A DNA stretch of 5,868 nucleotides, from the NCBI GenBank assembly GCA_902795985.1, contig CADBNG010000180.1, positions 1-5,868 of the forward strand. The letters run 5' to 3'. Positions 5,815 through 5,868 of the stretch are shown here, one piece after another. Source of the stretch: an uncultured Lachnospiraceae bacterium (GTDB lineage Bacteria; Bacillota_A; Clostridia; Lachnospirales; Lachnospiraceae). The translations under genes and the position numbers were made by a program. Position 1 is the first letter of the stretch, and each line of letters starts with the position of its first letter. Under the pieces are notes generated by a model. That model worked only from the letters and a program-made list of their open reading frames with translations. It was not told the DNA's origin and did not search any database.

Positions 5815-5829
5815 ATTCCGAAATGGAAT
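5815..5829. promoter_or_regulatory. Candidate LysR-type operator (T-N11-A palindrome)
   Basis: ATTCC (5815-5819), five bases, then GGAAT (5825-5829) is a perfect 5-bp inverted repeat and satisfies the T-N11-A pattern typical of LysR-type recognition sites (T5816 to A5828). It is 10 bases upstream of the regulator's ATG and downstream of the putative -10, a position suited to autorepression. Binding is inferred. Confidence 0.5.
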
Positions 5830-5859
5830 AAATCTCATGGTTTTTGAATTTCCCTTTTT

Positions 5860-5865
5860 ATTATA
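5860..5865 (-). promoter_or_regulatory. Candidate -10 box TATAAT for the LysR-type gene
   Basis: A consensus TATAAT is read on the - strand in an AT-rich stretch about 55 nt before the start codon. The matching -35 would fall beyond the right edge, so the promoter cannot be confirmed here. Confidence 0.45.
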
Positions 5866-5868
5866 AAA

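Overview
The window carries most of the downstream half of a Tad-type (type IVb / Flp) pilus operon on the + strand, followed by a convergent LysR-family regulator on the - strand. The organism is most likely a moderately GC-rich member of the Clostridia, probably Lachnospiraceae or a close relative. This rests on the gene order Flp1-type pilin, DUF5702 protein, TadE-like protein, short A24 prepilin peptidase, second TadE-like protein, DUF6382-FHA protein, which I recall from that group, and on strong purine-rich Shine-Dalgarno sequences. No secretin or other outer-membrane component is visible. The assignment is inference from family knowledge; no search was run.

Layout. A 56-residue pilin (12-182) comes first, with its Shine-Dalgarno at the very first bases, so the promoter and the expected motor genes (TadA/CpaF ATPase, TadB, TadC) would lie to the left of the window. 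An 83-nt untranslated gap (183-265) that can fold into alternative structures separates it from a DUF5702 membrane protein (266-1741). A TadE-like pseudopilin with two tandem His/Cys modules (1728-2570) overlaps that gene by 14 nt. A prepilin peptidase (2567-2980) follows with an ATGA overlap. After a 131-nt gap comes a second TadE-like pseudopilin (3112-3645), and then, with another ATGA overlap, a DUF6382-FHA protein (3642-4907). The LysR-type regulator (4917-5804, - strand) ends 9 nt from the operon's last stop codon. Its upstream region (5805-5868) holds a T-N11-A palindrome and a TATAAT box.

How the genes fit together. The peptidase would cut the leaders of the pilin and of the two TadE-like proteins, each of which has a hydrophobic helix with Glu at the inferred +5 position. 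The mature major pilin would form the fibre, and the TadE-like and DUF5702 proteins would act as minor components or assembly factors. The FHA protein probably connects assembly to Ser/Thr phosphorylation. The most unusual features are the duplicated His-x4-Cys ... Cys-x2-Cys module on the first TadE-like protein, the mutually exclusive RNA pairings after the pilin gene, and the palindrome next to the LysR start. Every gene fits a known family; I see no defence system, mobile element, CRISPR array, tRNA or rRNA.
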